From positions 434,001 to 498,000 of the forward strand of contig NZ_JAGGLD010000003.1 of NCBI RefSeq assembly GCF_017874255.1: a stretch of 64,000 nt of DNA, in the 5' to 3' direction. The position numbers were made by a program, and so were the translations under genes. Below, piece by piece: positions 45,396 through 53,249 of this stretch. The stretch's first letter is position 1, and each line of letters starts with the position of its first letter. The notes under the pieces were generated by a model. It was not told where the DNA came from. It saw only the letters and a list, made by a program, of their open reading frames with translations, and did not search any database. The stretch comes from Paenibacillus shirakamiensis. GTDB taxonomy: Bacteria > Bacillota > Bacilli > Paenibacillales > Paenibacillaceae.

Positions 45396-46538
45396 GTGTC
45401 AGCATTTTTTAAAAATAAGGCGATCAAAAGTGGAATATTCATGATGGTGTTCTATCAGATCATCATGATTGGAATATTCATGTCGGGATATAGCGCTATA
45501 CCCAAAAATATAAGCAACCTGTCCGTAGCGATCGTCAATGAAGATACACAGTCGGGTGTACAGTTCGTAGAACAGATGAAAAAGCAGCTTCCTTTTAAAC
45601 TCGTTACGAATGATTCACTAGATCAGGCGAAAAAAGAACTTGAAGATCGAGAAGTTCATTTAATCATGCACATTCCTCAAGACTTCACTCAGAAACTGTC
45701 CAAGCAAGGGGAAAAAGCGAAGTTAGATTTCTTTATTAATGAATCTAATCCAGCAGCAATCAACAGCAGCATGCAAAATGTAGCCGATCAGATCTCCAGC
45801 AAACTCACCAGCCAAATTCAGACTCAAAGTTTCGAAGGTCTATTGCAAGGCATGAAAGTCCCCGCAGATCAATCCAAACAAATGGTTGAAAGTGTCATGA
45901 CCAAGATCACATCTAACATAGTGATTACGAACCCTGCTCCAACGGGAATGCACAACCAGATGGCACCCATGTTCCTGACAATGGCTTCGTATGTCGGTGC
46001 TATGATCTACTCTATGATGAGTATTGGCGCGCTGAATTACTTGAAGACGAATATGAACAAATGGAAAGCCTTCCTTTCCCTTCAAGGCGTGAACTTAGTT
46101 CTTTCAATTGTTGCCCCTTTGGTGGGTCTAGCCATTTACTTTGCGATTCAAGGCTATAGTGCAGATATCTTCTTCAAAATGTGGATGGTGCACGCTTTAG
46201 AATTATTCGTAGCCATTGAATTCACTAGTATCTTCTGCCTAGCGTTTGGTCAAGCCGGTATGATCTTGAATCTGCCATTGCTGCTGTCCCAGACCATTGC
46301 TAGTGGAGCCGTGCTTCCACAAGAAATCATGCCGGGATTCTTCAAGGCACTCAGCCACATTTCACCGATGTTCTACACCGTTCATTTGGATTACAATATG
46401 CTGTTTGGCGGTGGCAAAACTTCGGTATATCTGTTAGGACTTATCCTTGTTGGCGTAGTAGCTTTAGCTATTAATGCTATCATTCACCTGCTCAAACCTG
46501 TTAAAACAGTACAAATCGCAACCCAGTCTGCACAGTAA
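45396..46538 (+). CDS. YhgE/Pip-type ABC-2-like membrane permease
   Basis: A 380-residue membrane protein. TM1 is at about residues 12-32, followed by an extracellular domain (about 35-185) with the YhgE/Pip-type opening LSVAIVNEDTQSGVQFVEQM and LIMHIPQDFTQKL. About five C-terminal helices (about 195-370) form an ABC-2-like module (FGQAGMILNLPLLLSQTIASGAVLPQEIMPGFFKALSHISPMFYTV). No ATPase gene is adjacent. Relatives are proton-driven or ABC-linked exporters and phage-infection proteins. GTG 45396 is six bases from GGAG. The PadR gene follows after a hairpin. Confidence 0.75.
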   Translation: MSAFFKNKAIKSGIFMMVFYQIIMIGIFMSGYSAIPKNISNLSVAIVNEDTQSGVQFVEQMKKQLPFKLVTNDSLDQAKKELEDREVHLIMHIPQDFTQKLSKQGEKAKLDFFINESNPAAINSSMQNVADQISSKLTSQIQTQSFEGLLQGMKVPADQSKQMVESVMTKITSNIVITNPAPTGMHNQMAPMFLTMASYVGAMIYSMMSIGALNYLKTNMNKWKAFLSLQGVNLVLSIVAPLVGLAIYFAIQGYSADIFFKMWMVHALELFVAIEFTSIFCLAFGQAGMILNLPLLLSQTIASGAVLPQEIMPGFFKALSHISPMFYTVHLDYNMLFGGGKTSVYLLGLILVGVVALAINAIIHLLKPVKTVQIATQSAQ

Positions 46539-46558
46539 CCTATTTTCATGTACACTAT

Positions 46559-46605
46559 AATAAAAGGACTAGCTAAGACTCGTAGTCTCGGTTAGTCCTT
46601 TTATT
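46559..46605 (+). terminator. Terminator between the YhgE-like gene and the PadR gene
   Basis: AATAAAAGGACTA...TAGTCCTTTTATT with an inner GACT/AGTC stem. It ends 25 bases before the next start, so the regulator may be expressed by readthrough. Confidence 0.75.
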
Positions 46606-46630
46606 CAATATGTGAATAAGGGGGAACACC

Positions 46631-47158
46631 ATGTCGCTTCAAATCTTTATTCTCGGTACCTTGAGCGAGGGCGATCACCATCCATACGACTTGAAGAAAA
46701 AAGTGCTCAAACCACTTGAAAAAACCATATCCATAAATGATGGAACTCTGTATTATAATTTCGAAGTACTTTTAAAGAAGGGATATATCCAGAAAAAAGA
46801 TGTCATTCAAACAGAGAATCGTCCCGAGAAAACGACCTATGGAATTACGGATCTCGGACGTCAAGCTTTGCAAGAAGAGATCTACGCTGCTTTTCAGAAA
46901 TGTACGGATATAAAATCCCTATACTCCTCCTTGGTCTTCTTAGATAAGGTAGATGCCACCAAACTTGCCTATTTAATAGAGGAAGCCATCACGAAACTTC
47001 AAAAACGAGCCACTCTTATTGAAGACACAGATCCTACCTTCCCTGATGTGATGCCCAAAAAACAAAAACCGATTCAGCTCATCGCTGATCATGCCTATCA
47101 TGCTGTACAAAATGATATTGCTTGGCTCAAGAAAGTCTTAGCTTATGTGCGAGAATAA
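46631..47158 (+). CDS. PadR family transcriptional regulator
   Basis: A 175-residue winged-helix repressor. The N-terminal PadR domain (about 3-80) reads LQIFILGTLSEGDHHPYDLKKKVLKPLEKTISINDGTLYYNFEVLLKKGYI...TTYGITDLGRQALQEEI, the classic pattern. The C-terminal helices (about 95-175) form the effector/dimer domain. PadR proteins usually control a neighbouring transporter, here the YhgE-like permease. SD AAGGGGG. Confidence 0.9.
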   Translation: MSLQIFILGTLSEGDHHPYDLKKKVLKPLEKTISINDGTLYYNFEVLLKKGYIQKKDVIQTENRPEKTTYGITDLGRQALQEEIYAAFQKCTDIKSLYSSLVFLDKVDATKLAYLIEEAITKLQKRATLIEDTDPTFPDVMPKKQKPIQLIADHAYHAVQNDIAWLKKVLAYVRE

Positions 47159-47220
47159 ATTGGCGATATATTGTTGCATCTTTTTCTAAAAGAACAATTT
47201 AAACTTAGTAAATTGGGAAA

Positions 47221-47329
47221 AGAGCATCTACTCAAGAGCTTCTAAATAAGAGCTGCTAGATAGTAGCTTCTAAATAACAGTACGCAATAAGAGCCTCTAG
47301 ATAACAGTATCCAAAAGAGCGCAACTATA
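47221..47329. repeat. Degenerate 14-bp tandem repeat, about eight copies
   Basis: Units such as AGAGCTTCTAAATA, AGAGCTGCTAGATA, GTAGCTTCTAAATA and AGAGCCTCTAGATA follow head to tail from 47221, with two shortened copies of 13 and 12 bases. The run lies between the PadR gene and the next terminator and encodes nothing evident. Confidence 0.8.
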
Positions 47330-47364
47330 GTAGATAGATTTCTATAGTAATATTTTCTATTACA

Positions 47365-47400
47365 GAAAAAGAGCTTCCCCCACAGGGGTTGCTCTTTTTT
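47365..47400. terminator. Bidirectional terminator
   Basis: AAAAAGAGC, ttCCCC, loop CACA, GGGGtt, GCTCTTTTTT. Confidence 0.85.
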
Positions 47401-47422
47401 GGTTGCTTATAGGTGGGTCATA

Positions 47423-47899
47423 TTATTCTCCAACAAAAGCTGCAGACCCATTATCCCCGGTGTAAAGCGGTGCACCTGGTTTGGTGACGAAACAGATGAT
47501 CATCTTAAAAGCCATGCCTTTACTGATATTTTGTTTAAATGTGAGAATAAAGCTTTGACCCTTACTCCCTGTGGTTTGAATCGACACATTCGCGGCCGTG
47601 AGCGAATTCGTGCTATTCACACTATCGTTCATTCCTAGCGTTGCAATATTTGTTGGCGTTTGTTCGGATGTGCTCTGAATCCAGTAGTTCTTAGGATCAA
47701 TTCCTTTCACCTGATCTACGGGCTGATCATAAGTAACTTGAAGCTGGTTTGGTGCAATTTGACGTAGACTCGTGAGCATCGGGATTGCAGTTACAGGCTC
47801 TGCGTAAGTTTGATGACTCCTAGCATCCACTTGAGGTACAGTAACCATCGTGCAGGCCATCAATGTGCCTAATATAGATGTGACGAGAAGTTTTTTCAT
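47423..47899 (-). CDS. Secreted protein of unknown function
   Basis: A 158-residue exported protein. The signal peptide is at about residues 1-26 (KKLLVTSILGTLMACTMVTVPQVDA). The rest has the strand pattern of an Ig-like or SLAP-type domain (IAPNQLQVTYDQPVDQVKGIDPKNYWIQS, ...QSFILTFKQNISKGMAFKMIICFV), similar to bacterial 'SwmB/Ig-like' segments. No catalytic motif. ATG 47899 follows GGAGGG. Monocistronic. Confidence 0.65.
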   Translation of the reverse strand: MKKLLVTSILGTLMACTMVTVPQVDARSHQTYAEPVTAIPMLTSLRQIAPNQLQVTYDQPVDQVKGIDPKNYWIQSTSEQTPTNIATLGMNDSVNSTNSLTAANVSIQTTGSKGQSFILTFKQNISKGMAFKMIICFVTKPGAPLYTGDNGSAAFVGE

Positions 47900-48008
47900 G
47901 TTGTTCCCTCCTGACATTATTCAATCTAGAATAATTTTCCCAGAGGTGAGCGAATTCATTCATCTGTAAGTGAGATATTAAAACTTGATAACTATAATGA
48001 ACCTTACT

Positions 48009-48039
48009 AAAAAGCCATCAATCATTAGAATGATGGCTT
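48009..48039 (-). terminator. Terminator after the three-gene ABC operon
   Basis: Minus strand AAGCCATCA, ten bases, TGATGGCTT then TTTT. Confidence 0.75.
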
Positions 48040-48042
48040 CTG

Positions 48043-48717
48043 TTAGCTATTCACATAATTCAATTTCTTATGTTGAAGTTCGTATATATGCTGGCAGTGA
48101 CTGGATACAGAATCATCATGCGTAACAATTATAAGGGTCATCCCTTTGTCATGAAGGTCATCGAAAATTCTCAAGATAGACTTCTCTGTTTCTTCATCTA
48201 GTGAGCCTGTGGGCTCATCTGCAAGAAGTATAGATGGTTCTTTAACAATTGCACGTGCTATCGCTACTCTTTGACGTTCACCCCCTGAGAGGGTGGATAC
48301 ATTTCTTTTCATCGCATGATATATCTCTAAATCATGTAGCACTTTTTCAACTTTAGTTTTTATCTGTTGTTTCGGCATATTGCTGTACTGTAGAGGAAGG
48401 GCTATATTATCAAAAACATTTCTGTCATCAAGCAAATTGAAAGCTTGTGTTACAAATGCTATGTTCTTTTTACGATATTCTGCCCACTCATTGGCATTAT
48501 GGTTAGAAATATTCGTTCCATTAAATAACATGTCACCTTTTTCAAAAGAAATGAGCCCTCCTAAGATATTTAGTAAGGTTGATTTCCCACATCCGCTCTT
48601 ACCTTTAATAGCGATCGAATCTCCTTTGGATACTTTAAAATCTAGATCCTCTAATATGTTTTCGTATCGAGTTCCATTTTTAAAACTCTTTTTAATACCT
48701 GTTAATTCAAGCAACAT
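48043..48717 (-). CDS. ABC transporter ATP-binding protein (MacB/LolD type)
   Basis: A 224-residue ATPase. Walker A is IKGKSGCGKSTLLNILGGL (about 37-55), the Q-loop is in FVTQAFNLL, the signature is LSGGERQRVAIARAI (about 143-157), and Walker B is ILLADEPTGSLDEET (about 163-177). This is the MacB/LolD/BceA branch, which works with FtsX-like permeases. It starts right after the stop of the 429-residue permease gene, whose last codons hold its SD (GGTGGAG). Last gene of the operon. Confidence 0.92.
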   Translation of the reverse strand: MLLELTGIKKSFKNGTRYENILEDLDFKVSKGDSIAIKGKSGCGKSTLLNILGGLISFEKGDMLFNGTNISNHNANEWAEYRKKNIAFVTQAFNLLDDRNVFDNIALPLQYSNMPKQQIKTKVEKVLHDLEIYHAMKRNVSTLSGGERQRVAIARAIVKEPSILLADEPTGSLDEETEKSILRIFDDLHDKGMTLIIVTHDDSVSSHCQHIYELQHKKLNYVNS

Positions 48718-48720
48718 ATT

Positions 48721-50010
48721 CTATACTCCACCTTCAATGTTGATGTAATCTGTCATTGAGTTTGACAAGAGTTTCCGAGCAAGTAGTATGCAAATTATAA
48801 TACTCATAGCAAAGCAAAGAACTAAGATTAGTAATTGCGTTTCCATATCGCCTAATTTTAAAATTTCGTAAAGAACTAAAAAGTTAGTAAGATATGCCGC
48901 TAGTAGAATAGTACTGATTTCTAACCATAACATATAGATAAGTCGATTTATTGTTGCTCCATTAATATAGTGGATTGCAAAAGAGGACAATCTTCTCTTC
49001 TGCTGCAACAAAAGTATTGTGATGATTACAATAAGATTCAATATAAAGGTAGACACAAATATCGATTGTATCAACGTTCTGTTCTCCTGTACTACCGTCA
49101 TTAATCCTCTATATTTTTGAAAATGTGGGCTCAAACCAATAAAGGAATAACCTGCAAAAGAAGTGTTCTTAGAAATTGCTTCTACTCGTTGCATCATTAA
49201 TTTATTTTGTAATGCGTTGTTTTCCGTTACAAGATATCCATTAGCCACGGCAAAATAACTAGCTTGTTGAAACACCTCATCAGTTTTTGATGCTGGAATT
49301 CCATAATCTCTGTAAGGCAAAATTACATATTTGTTAAGGTAGAACTCCGTATTGCTGTTAAAGTATACCTTACTGTTCTCCTTGAGAAATCCAATGATTT
49401 TTACAGTAAGCGGCTTATTATAGTAATTAATAGTTGTTTCGTCTCCCACCTTATACAAATTCTGATAAGAGGAACCCAGTAAGACGGGCATTACGCTATT
49501 ATCTTTAAAATCTTCATCATTCCATAAACGACCATTTTCTACTTGCAATCCAAAATAATTCATTGCCTGCTTGTTCATTTGAAAAGATTTAACTGTAGTA
49601 AATATATCATCACCAACTTGTACTTGATTCTTTTTGCTGCCTTGCTCATATCCTTCAATTAATTCTTCGGGTAGCCCTTTATCTTTTAGATAAATAAATT
49701 GATTAAACATAGCCAGATAGTTGAAATCACTAGTATTGTTGAGTTGTTTGTAGTAACTCTTAAGACGAACTAAATAATCAGGCTCACTAACAAATTCCGC
49801 ATACTTATCGCCATCGTAGAATCCATCTAGTAGCTGATAAATTGCTTTTCCTTCGTAAATTTTTTGAAGACTAGTACTCTCATATTCCAATTCTCCTTTA
49901 AACGCCACAAATGTTCCCAATATTACAAAGAACAAAGTCAGGTGAAAATAGATCGATAGACTTAAAAATTTATGCTTCTTAAAATAATATATCAATTCTC
50001 TAACTTTCAC
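48721..50010 (-). CDS. FtsX/MacB-like ABC permease subunit
   Basis: A 429-residue membrane protein with TM1 at about residues 18-38 and a large extracellular domain (about 40-300) with a MacB-type periplasmic pattern (NYFGLQVENGRLWNDEDFKDNSVMPVLLGSSYQNLYKVGDETTI, KIIGFLKENSKVYF). Three C-terminal helices (about 310-415) follow. The GTG start overlaps the previous stop by four bases (GTGA). It pairs with the 322-residue permease before it and the ATPase after it. The architecture suits export or extrusion of a peptide or lipid-like compound, or antimicrobial defence; no substrate gene is adjacent. Confidence 0.75.
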   Translation of the reverse strand: MKVRELIYYFKKHKFLSLSIYFHLTLFFVILGTFVAFKGELEYESTSLQKIYEGKAIYQLLDGFYDGDKYAEFVSEPDYLVRLKSYYKQLNNTSDFNYLAMFNQFIYLKDKGLPEELIEGYEQGSKKNQVQVGDDIFTTVKSFQMNKQAMNYFGLQVENGRLWNDEDFKDNSVMPVLLGSSYQNLYKVGDETTINYYNKPLTVKIIGFLKENSKVYFNSNTEFYLNKYVILPYRDYGIPASKTDEVFQQASYFAVANGYLVTENNALQNKLMMQRVEAISKNTSFAGYSFIGLSPHFQKYRGLMTVVQENRTLIQSIFVSTFILNLIVIITILLLQQKRRLSSFAIHYINGATINRLIYMLWLEISTILLAAYLTNFLVLYEILKLGDMETQLLILVLCFAMSIIICILLARKLLSNSMTDYINIEGGV

Positions 50011-50975
50011 TGTTTAGCTACACCTCGATTAGAATTATTTAGCCACAAAAATACCCCTAATATGATGCAGGCGATGAAAAGGAATAGACTCATTACCCAT
50101 ATCATTTGCGCTAGTGTGATAATCGCTTCAGCATCAAAGGTGAAAAATAAAATCATAGATAGAATTCCAGAAACAGTAATGTTCATGATAATTTTTAAAA
50201 ATGATTGGGTGTATACTTTCTTTTTTGAAATTCCTAATATGAATAAAACGTACATAAGCTTCTTTTCTTTTTCATACCAATATCTCATGAAGGCTATGAT
50301 GCTAATCAATATTAAGAGATAGAATTCAAAAACTAATAGCTGATAAATAAATGGTATATCGGCGGTTTTAGTTAAACCTTTTTGCTCATCTTCCAAAACA
50401 TTAAAACTTGGATTTTTCTTAATGATTTCATTCGTGATTAAATTAATATTTTTTTTACTGCTACCATCTACAACAATTTTTGTATAATCACCTGCTGGTC
50501 CTTTGATTGGTTTGTTCAGTAGAGCAATATAATCAATTGAGCTTGCAAATGAAGCTCCCATAGTACCAGTCACTTCGTAAATTTCCCCATGAGCAGATAT
50601 ATATTTTTTTCCTTTGATTTCTTTAGTATTTTTTTCAAGTTCTTTTCCAATTACAGCTTTCTTTGTATTGTCACTTTTCGAAAAGAATTTACCTGATAAC
50701 ATTGGAGGTGACCATTCTCCTTTATTCTCCAGTAACAAACGATATGTATCATCGTATTCCAAAAAAAGTCTATAATTAGGCTGCGAAATATTGCTTATAA
50801 AATTTTCTTTGTAGTCTTTGGTACTGAGGACGACATGTTGAGGAGTATATAATTCATTCGATAACTCCTGAAATTTTTCTTGTTTACCTGTATAGGTTAA
50901 AAAGCAGTAGCATAGAGTCAATAAACTTAGAAAAATGAAAATAAATATAATATCTTTTCTTTTGAGGGTAAACAT
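50007..50975 (-). CDS. Second, shorter FtsX/MacB-like permease subunit
   Basis: A 322-residue membrane protein with the same layout as its neighbour: TM1 (about 9-27), an extracellular domain (about 30-210, with GKFFSKSDNTKKAVIGKELEKNTKEIKGKKYISAHGEIYEVTGTMG, a MacB-like strand pattern), and three C-terminal helices (about 212-312). It is markedly Lys- and AT-rich compared with the rest of the window. First gene of the operon; SD GAGGAG. The two permeases probably form a heterodimer. Confidence 0.7.
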   Translation of the reverse strand: MFTLKRKDIIFIFIFLSLLTLCYCFLTYTGKQEKFQELSNELYTPQHVVLSTKDYKENFISNISQPNYRLFLEYDDTYRLLLENKGEWSPPMLSGKFFSKSDNTKKAVIGKELEKNTKEIKGKKYISAHGEIYEVTGTMGASFASSIDYIALLNKPIKGPAGDYTKIVVDGSSKKNINLITNEIIKKNPSFNVLEDEQKGLTKTADIPFIYQLLVFEFYLLILISIIAFMRYWYEKEKKLMYVLFILGISKKKVYTQSFLKIIMNITVSGILSMILFFTFDAEAIITLAQMIWVMSLFLFIACIILGVFLWLNNSNRGVAKQ

Positions 50976-51132
50976 GTACTCTCCTCATTTCACATTGATA
51001 AAAGTAGAAGCTACTTTGCGTAACAAAGTAGCTTTCTTTTTAAATGAAAGTTTTAATAGGTATTAACGTCCCTATAAAACCTCCTATTAATAACTAAAAT
51101 ATAACATAATTTTCTAAAGTTTAAAAAAGTGT

Positions 51133-51328
51133 ATGCCTATCAACACTCAGAACATAGAAATCAATCAATTGTATGATGTTGACGAAGTAAGTAAAATAAC
51201 CTCTCTAAGCGTGACTGTGAGTCACCTGATTTATTACTCATTGGATTAAGAACAAAAGAGTCATTACTGAACAAACATATAAGCGTGATTATTCGCAGAC
51301 AAACCTCCTTAATATCTTGATTGAGTGA
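51133..51328 (+). pseudogene. Possible frame-shifted excisionase/MerR-like HTH fragment
   Basis: The first frame (51133-51249) reads ...LYDVDEVSKITSLSVTVSHLIYYSLD then stops. The overlapping next frame from 51242 continues WIKNKRVITEQTYKRDYSQTNLL... to 51328. The first part has the pattern of a small helix-turn-helix ('x-y-x-V-x-E-v-A-x-i-x-x-l-S-x-x-T-V'). No good SD precedes it. Weak evidence. Confidence 0.25.
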
Positions 51329-51442
51329 AATTATGGTGAATGCAACTAATTACTTAAAAGTATTCTCCAAAATTTTTTTAGGAAGGCTGAATTCTCCCCA
51401 ACCGCTACGCATTTATCTTACAATAAGTATAAAAAAATTCAG

Positions 51443-51475
51443 AAAAAAGGTAGACCACCTATGAGTCTACCTTTT
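51443..51475. terminator. Bidirectional hairpin terminator
   Basis: AAAAAAGGTAGAC, nine bases, GTCTACCTTTT. Confidence 0.65.
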
Positions 51476-51585
51476 CTATTATGCGTTTGTCTTTGGCAAC
51501 CAAATAATATGGATTTAATTCCGATTTCGATAAGTGATCTTACCTTTCGGATTCGCATTCCAGTGAAACAGCAAAAAACAAAAAA

Positions 51586-51602
51586 CACCGGGAAACCCGG
51601 TG
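51586..51602 (-). terminator. Terminator after the MerR-like gene
   Basis: Minus strand CACCGGG, TTT, CCCGGTG followed by T6 (at 51585-51580). Confidence 0.85.
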
Positions 51603-51609
51603 CTACGCG

Positions 51610-51870
51610 CTAACGCTGAAGAAGTGCTTCTTTCATTTGTGGAACCGACATTCCCTGGCTCTTCATCGTTCGAATCCGAAGAATGAGAGCTACGGTCTCT
51701 ACTCGTCGATACCGACGGGTTAGATTCTCTTCTGCTTGTTCAAAAGGGAGCATCCCTTCTTCTGTATAATATTTGAGTGTGCTGTAGCGAGAATCTGTAA
51801 GCCGTACTAATTCACCAATGGATACGAATTCATCGGCCAATATAGTCTCCATGGAACGTTGTCTAGACAT
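51610..51870 (-). CDS. Small MerR-type DNA-binding protein
   Basis: An 86-residue protein that is almost only a MerR winged helix-turn-helix: FVSIGELVRLTDSRYSTLKYYTEEGMLPFEQAEENLTRRYRRVETVALILRIRTMKSQGMSVPQMKEALLQ. There is no effector domain, so it may act as a co-repressor, antitoxin-like or architectural regulator. SD AAAGGAG. It lies 17 bases downstream of the GPP34-like gene, so both are probably one unit and the small protein may regulate it. Confidence 0.8.
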   Translation of the reverse strand: MSRQRSMETILADEFVSIGELVRLTDSRYSTLKYYTEEGMLPFEQAEENLTRRYRRVETVALILRIRTMKSQGMSVPQMKEALLQR

Positions 51871-51887
51871 GTATTAACCTTACTCCT

Positions 51888-52880
51888 TTAGAGGGGACGC
51901 CTTGGAAGTAGACGAACACCATGAATAGGAATTCTTCCGATAATGGCATGAGGTACTGCCTCATATATAATATTATCAATTTTTATAATAGAAATCACCC
52001 CTTCGTGTAGAACCGTATACTTATGACCCTGTTCTTCCAGCCGTGCTAACACATCGTGCAGCCGCTCCCTAGCATTAGGAAGCATCTTCTCTGTATCAAT
52101 GAATACAGATTGAGATCGCTCCAGAATAGGATAGACGAAATTCAAACCACTGCCGCCTTGGGTCTTAACGAATGATTTTTTGAAATTTAGAAAATACTTG
52201 ATAGCCATTTCGATATCATGGTGGATTTGAATGCTGAACAATTTTTTGCCTAAAGGCGTATGACGATGGCACTCTTCCATACGAATCGATACCTTCTCTA
52301 GTTCGTTGCCTGAAAAGAAATCATGCATACACCCACTCTCTCGAAAAAGCCACAGCATACAGATATTTTCATCACTAAGAGGTCCCTCCTCTAGAAAATC
52401 GGCACGAATCCCTTCCGTAATTCGAGAGTACTCATAAGCATTACTGCGATACTCCTTAATTTCTACACCTGAGGAATAAAAGAGTAAATCACAGCCCAAT
52501 AAGTTTGGTATTTCCTCAAGCAGATACCTTGCCTTCAGATCATTAGCCATCGTACGCTCAAATTTGACTAACTTTCGTTTGGATAACGTGGAAGCCTTCT
52601 TCAACCACCAAAATAGTTCACCACTAACCTCATTATTTCTACGTGTAATAGGTTTTAAAATCGTAGATAAATACCCTTTGGGTTGCATCGCATCCCATGT
52701 ATTAGGATGCACCGATAATTGGTTATCCGTCTCCGTGAAACCATGATTCAAATAGACATCCAGAATGACGGCCGCTGCCGTACAGCGGAGGGCTACTTTT
52801 TTTGCTGTAGTCATCGAAAGACTACGCTGTGCATTCAGAGCAATTAATGCGAAACTTTGTGCTAATGATAACTCTGCCAT
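51888..52880 (-). CDS. Unknown protein with GPP34-like N-terminal pattern
   Basis: A 330-residue soluble protein. The start (MAELSLAQSFALIALNAQ...TAKKVALRCTAAAVILDVYLNHGF) resembles the opening of GPP34 (Golgi phosphoprotein 3-like) domains, which bind phosphoinositide or glycan enzymes in eukaryotes and are of unknown role in bacteria. The rest is not recognised. I chose ATG 52880, eight bases after GGGGTG; in-frame TTG 52937 and ATG 52901 lack SDs. Its leader contains a perfect heptamer repeat. Paired with the MerR-like gene. Confidence 0.55.
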   Translation of the reverse strand: MAELSLAQSFALIALNAQRSLSMTTAKKVALRCTAAAVILDVYLNHGFTETDNQLSVHPNTWDAMQPKGYLSTILKPITRRNNEVSGELFWWLKKASTLSKRKLVKFERTMANDLKARYLLEEIPNLLGCDLLFYSSGVEIKEYRSNAYEYSRITEGIRADFLEEGPLSDENICMLWLFRESGCMHDFFSGNELEKVSIRMEECHRHTPLGKKLFSIQIHHDIEMAIKYFLNFKKSFVKTQGGSGLNFVYPILERSQSVFIDTEKMLPNARERLHDVLARLEEQGHKYTVLHEGVISIIKIDNIIYEAVPHAIIGRIPIHGVRLLPRRPL

Positions 52881-52959
52881 AGAAAGGACACCCCAATTCA
52901 TAAATTTATCTATGATGTCTGAAGTGAAGTTGAACAATTTTAATCTTTAGTAATTTATT

Positions 52960-53015
52960 ACTCACTACTTACTACTTACTACTTACTACTTACTACTTAC
53001 TACTTACTACTTACT
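52960..53015 (-). repeat. Heptanucleotide tandem repeat in the leader of the GPP34-like gene
   Basis: Seven exact copies of ACTTACT (52967-53015), preceded by one variant ACTCACT (52960-52966). It lies 80-135 bases upstream of the start used here. Confidence 0.95.
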
Positions 53016-53043
53016 ATATACACTATTTGTATCAATATGTAAA
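53015..53043 (-). promoter_or_regulatory. Promoter directly upstream of the heptamer repeat
   Basis: On the minus strand TTTACA (53043-53038), 17 bases, TATATA (53020-53015). Transcription would begin inside the repeat. Confidence 0.55.
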
Positions 53044-53185
53044 TGTTTGGTGTGTTTTCCCACAAGAAACCCCTATAAGAGGGGTTAATATTATGCATAC
53101 TATGAAATGAGCAGAATAGTAAGTAACTTTTCTCCGTGATACACCTATTAAGAAAAAGAACAATATAGTTACAATTTCTGTAATT

Positions 53186-53221
53186 AAAAAGAACCGTAAC
53201 GGTGGTCCGTTACGGTTCTTC
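53186..53221 (-). terminator. Terminator after the acidic unknown gene
   Basis: AAGAACCGTAACGG, TGGT, CCGTTACGGTTCTT: a perfect 14-bp stem, with T5 on the minus strand. Confidence 0.9.
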
Positions 53222-53249
53222 ATTCAGCTATACAGTTAGTTAGGCAAGC

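Larger units (their letters stand above)
50976..51609. other. 634-bp gap: hairpins and a possible HTH gene remnant
   Basis: The gap is AT-rich. It holds a stem AAGCTACTTTG/CAAAGTAGCTT (51008-51034) about 35 bases before the ABC operon start, possibly an attenuator; a GGAGG (minus strand, near 51081) with no usable start after it; the frame-shifted HTH-like fragment listed separately; and two terminators near 51443-51475 and 51586-51602. Confidence 0.5.

Noticed and set aside
47221..47329. CRISPR array
   Set aside because: Units are 14 bases, directly abutting and degenerate, with no spacers or cas genes.
51301..51312. Bacteriocin or leader peptide behind the minus-strand AAGGAGG upstream of the ABC operon
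   Set aside because: The only start codons after this SD are spaced wrongly and give frames of about a dozen codons or fewer.
52960..53015. CRISPR or DnaA-box-like array
   Set aside because: Seven-base head-to-tail units without spacers; not a DnaA box.
53032..53223. 63-residue minus-strand hydrophobic frame
   Set aside because: It spans the terminator of the neighbouring gene and a promoter, and has no SD.
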